From contig NZ_BMKS01000005.1 of assembly GCF_014644455.1 (NCBI RefSeq), positions 130,055-194,054 of the forward strand: a stretch of 64,000 bases of DNA. Reading direction: 5' to 3'. How positions within the stretch are numbered: the stretch's first letter is position 1; each line of letters begins with the position of its first letter. Shown here one piece after another: positions 62,224 to 64,000 of the stretch. The notes under the pieces are model-generated. The model saw only the letters and a program-made list of their open reading frames with translations, was not told the origin of the DNA and did not search any database. This DNA is from Caldovatus sediminis. GTDB lineage: Bacteria > Pseudomonadota > Alphaproteobacteria > Acetobacterales > Acetobacteraceae. Both the position numbers and the translations under genes were made by a program.

Positions 62224-64000
62224 TCACGCCAGCGCCGCCAGGGCGCGGCTGGCGACGGTGACGGCGGCGAGATCCGCGACGCCGGCCGCCTCCCGCGCCA
62301 GCCGCGCGGCGGCGGCGGCGCGGCCCGGGTCCGGCGCCTTGCCGCGCAGCCGGGCGAGGGCGAGCCGCATCTGGCTCGCCGTCAGCTCGTCGAGCAGCGC
62401 CGCCTTGGCGCGGGCGCCGAAGGCGCCGGGGGCGCGCGCGGCGGCGGTGGCGGCGCGCAGGGCGTCGAGCGCGAAGGCCTCGCCGGTGGCGCCCCAGGCG
62501 GCGGCGGCCTCGGCCGGCGCCACCCCGGCCAGGTCCGCCAGCCGCACGATCGCCGGCGCGGCGGCGAGGCGGGGCGCGGCGGCGACCAGCGCCGCGGGCT
62601 CCGCCGGCAGCCCGGCCTCGCGCAGCCCGGCCGCCGCGGCGTCGGCGCGCGCCGCCTCGGCCAGTGTCAGCGCCGCGACGCCCGGGCGCAGCATCGCCAC
62701 CGCCTCGGCCAGCGGGCCGGCGGCGTCCGGCGCGGCGGCGAGCAGCTCGCGCGCCGCCGCCTCCTGCAGGCGGCGCAGCGCGAGCAGCGCGGCGAGGCGC
62801 GTGCCCGCGGGCGCCGGCGCGGCGTCGATCGCCTCCGCCGCCGCCTCGAGGCCGAAGGCGGCGTCGGCGAGCCAGGCGGCGCGCGCCGCGGCGGCCGGCG
62901 CCGCCTCCGTCGTCAGCCGCCCGAGCGCGGCGCAGCCGAGGCGGTTGGCGACGGCGTTGGCGAGGATCGTGGCGATCAGCTCGCGCCGCAGCCGGTGGCG
63001 GCGGGCGAAGCGGGCGAAGCGCGCCTCGCGCAGCGGGGCGGGGAAGTAGGCGAGCAGCAGCGGCTCCAGCGCCGGGTCGTCGGGCAGGGCGCTCTGCGCG
63101 ATGGCGTCGGTGAGCCAGAGCTTGGCGAAGGGCAGCAGCGCGGCGAGCTCCGGCCGCGTGAACGCCTGGCCGGCGGTGATCCGCGCGCCGAGCGCCGCCG
63201 CGTCCGGCAGGCCGGCGACGGCGCGGTCGAGCAGGCCCTCCGCCTCGAGCCGCGCGATCAGCGCCGCCTGGGCGGGCAGCTCCTCGGCGCCGGGCAGGGC
63301 CTCGAGGCTGATCGCGAGCGACTGCCGGTGGTTGTCGCGCAGCACCAGCGCGGCGACCTCGTCGGTCATGGCGGCGAGCAGCTCGTCGCGCTGGCGGCGC
63401 GTGATGACGCCCTCGGCCATCGCGTCGGCGAGGAGGATCTTGATGTTGACCTCGTGGTCGGAGGTCGAGACGCCGGCGGAATTGTCGAGCGCGTCGGTGT
63501 TGATGCGCCCGCCCTGGCCGCCGGCGCCGAGGCGGGCGTACTCGACGCGCCCGGCCTGGGTGACGCCGAGATTGGCGCCCTCGCCGACGACGCGCGCGCG
63601 GAGGTCGCGGCCGTCCACGCGCACCGCGTCGTTGGCGCGGTCGCCGACCTCGGCGTGGCTCTCCGTGCTCGCCTTCACGTAGGTGCCGATGCCGCCGAAG
63701 TAGAGCAGGTCCACCGGGGCGCGCAGGATGGCGCGGATCACCGCGGCGGGCTCGGGCCTCTCCTCCTCGATGCCGAGCAGGGCGCGCGCCTCGGGCGAGA
63801 GCGGCACCGTCTTGGCGCTGCGCGGATGGACGCCGCCGCCGGGGGAGAGCTTCGCCGGGTCGTAGTCGGCCCAGGAGGAGCGCGGCAGGGCGAAGAGCCG
63901 CGCGCGCTCCTGGTAGGACAGCTCCGGGTCCGGGTCGGGGTCCACGAAGATGTGGCGGTGGTCGAAGGCGGCGAGCAGGCGGGTCCTGCGGCTGATCAGC
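62224..64000 (-). CDS. NAD-specific glutamate dehydrogenase, large type (C-terminal part only)
   Basis: The coding frame enters from the right edge and ends at 62224, giving about 590 codons of a protein that is normally about 1,600 residues. The visible start region FDHRHIFVDPDPDPE, then RSSWADYDPAKLSPGGG and the FGGIGTYVKASTESHAEVGDRANDAVRV block, are diagnostic of the GDH-180 family. They are followed by EGANLGVTQAGRVEYA and the INTDALDNSAGVSTSDHEVNIKI block. The last 350 residues are the Ala-rich helical C-terminus. It catalyses oxidative deamination of glutamate to 2-oxoglutarate. Nothing suggests truncation other than the window edge. Confidence 0.93.
   Translation of the reverse strand, partial: LISRRTRLLAAFDHRHIFVDPDPDPELSYQERARLFALPRSSWADYDPAKLSPGGGVHPRSAKTVPLSPEARALLGIEEERPEPAAVIRAILRAPVDLLYFGGIGTYVKASTESHAEVGDRANDAVRVDGRDLRARVVGEGANLGVTQAGRVEYARLGAGGQGGRINTDALDNSAGVSTSDHEVNIKILLADAMAEGVITRRQRDELLAAMTDEVAALVLRDNHRQSLAISLEALPGAEELPAQAALIARLEAEGLLDRAVAGLPDAAALGARITAGQAFTRPELAALLPFAKLWLTDAIAQSALPDDPALEPLLLAYFPAPLREARFARFARRHRLRRELIATILANAVANRLGCAALGRLTTEAAPAAAARAAWLADAAFGLEAAAEAIDAAPAPAGTRLAALLALRRLQEAAARELLAAAPDAAGPLAEAVAMLRPGVAALTLAEAARADAAAAGLREAGLPAEPAALVAAAPRLAAAPAIVRLADLAGVAPAEAAAAWGATGEAFALDALRAATAAARAPGAFGARAKAALLDELTASQMRLALARLRGKAPDPGRAAAAARLAREAAGVADLAAVTVASRALAALA

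Overview
The window is a very GC-rich stretch of bacterial chromosome. It looks like an alphaproteobacterium, most likely Rhodospirillales/Acetobacteraceae (Roseomonas-like). This is an inference from the secB-hemH-hemJ-rho and mnmE-mnmG-rsmG-parA-parB gene orders, a ccmCDEFGHI cytochrome c maturation cluster without ccmAB, a large NAD-dependent glutamate dehydrogenase, a HemJ-type protoporphyrinogen oxidase and SecB. Genes are dense, with many 4-nt ATGA/GTGA stop-start overlaps. I found no rRNA, tRNA, CRISPR array, intact insertion sequence or prophage.

Layout. 1-469: an unusually AT-rich noncoding edge. 470-2078: a two-gene polysaccharide-export ABC transporter. 2133-4205: a SlyB-like lipoprotein, a 2OG-Fe dioxygenase and a shortened HdeD-like protein. 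4225-9698: ccmCDEFGHI on the minus strand. 9798-11354: four small plus-strand genes (YciI-like, EVE, GFA, Rieske). 11364-19795: minus-strand housekeeping genes (ychF, an orphan coupled to pth, pth, rplY, a histidine phosphatase, a GST, prs, a lipoprotein, pgeF, midA). 19947-27216: plus-strand secB, hemH, a DUF411 protein, a HAD hydrolase, hemJ, rho, a glycine-zipper lipoprotein, a ppGpp-hydrolase-like HD gene cut by an in-frame TAA, and a Crp/Fnr regulator. 27251-30835: minus-strand quinone oxidoreductase, ogt and a DUF255 protein. 30914-36896: a [2Fe-2S] ferredoxin, then mnmE-mnmG-rsmG-parA-parB with two perfect parS palindromes. This block is visibly less GC-rich than its surroundings.

37586-58570 is an exopolysaccharide locus built around a divergent promoter region at 52279-52390. 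Leftward run a heparinase-type lyase, a Wzz-like protein, an O-antigen ligase/polymerase-like protein, a PglC-like initiating transferase, a DegT aminotransferase, a glycosyltransferase, wecB, a second glycosyltransferase, a CapD-type dehydratase, a UDP-sugar 6-dehydrogenase and a second DegT aminotransferase. Rightward run a multi-SLBB exporter, YjbH and a WecA/MraY-type transferase, with a convergent YjbF/GfcB-like lipoprotein beyond. The sugar enzymes imply a polymer containing amino sugars and uronic acid, and the lyase fits such a polymer. No Wzx flippase is visible. 59549-64000 holds a CBS-BON protein, an MFS transporter, a small membrane protein and the C-terminal part of NAD-glutamate dehydrogenase, which runs off the right edge.

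The least explained structure is a family of about 107-bp intergenic repeats in three copies (12526-12590, 58567-58673, 62076-62181). Full-length copies begin with CTAG, and that CTAG contains the TAG stop codon of the preceding gene. In the central copy the distal CTAG also contains the stop codon of the convergent gene.
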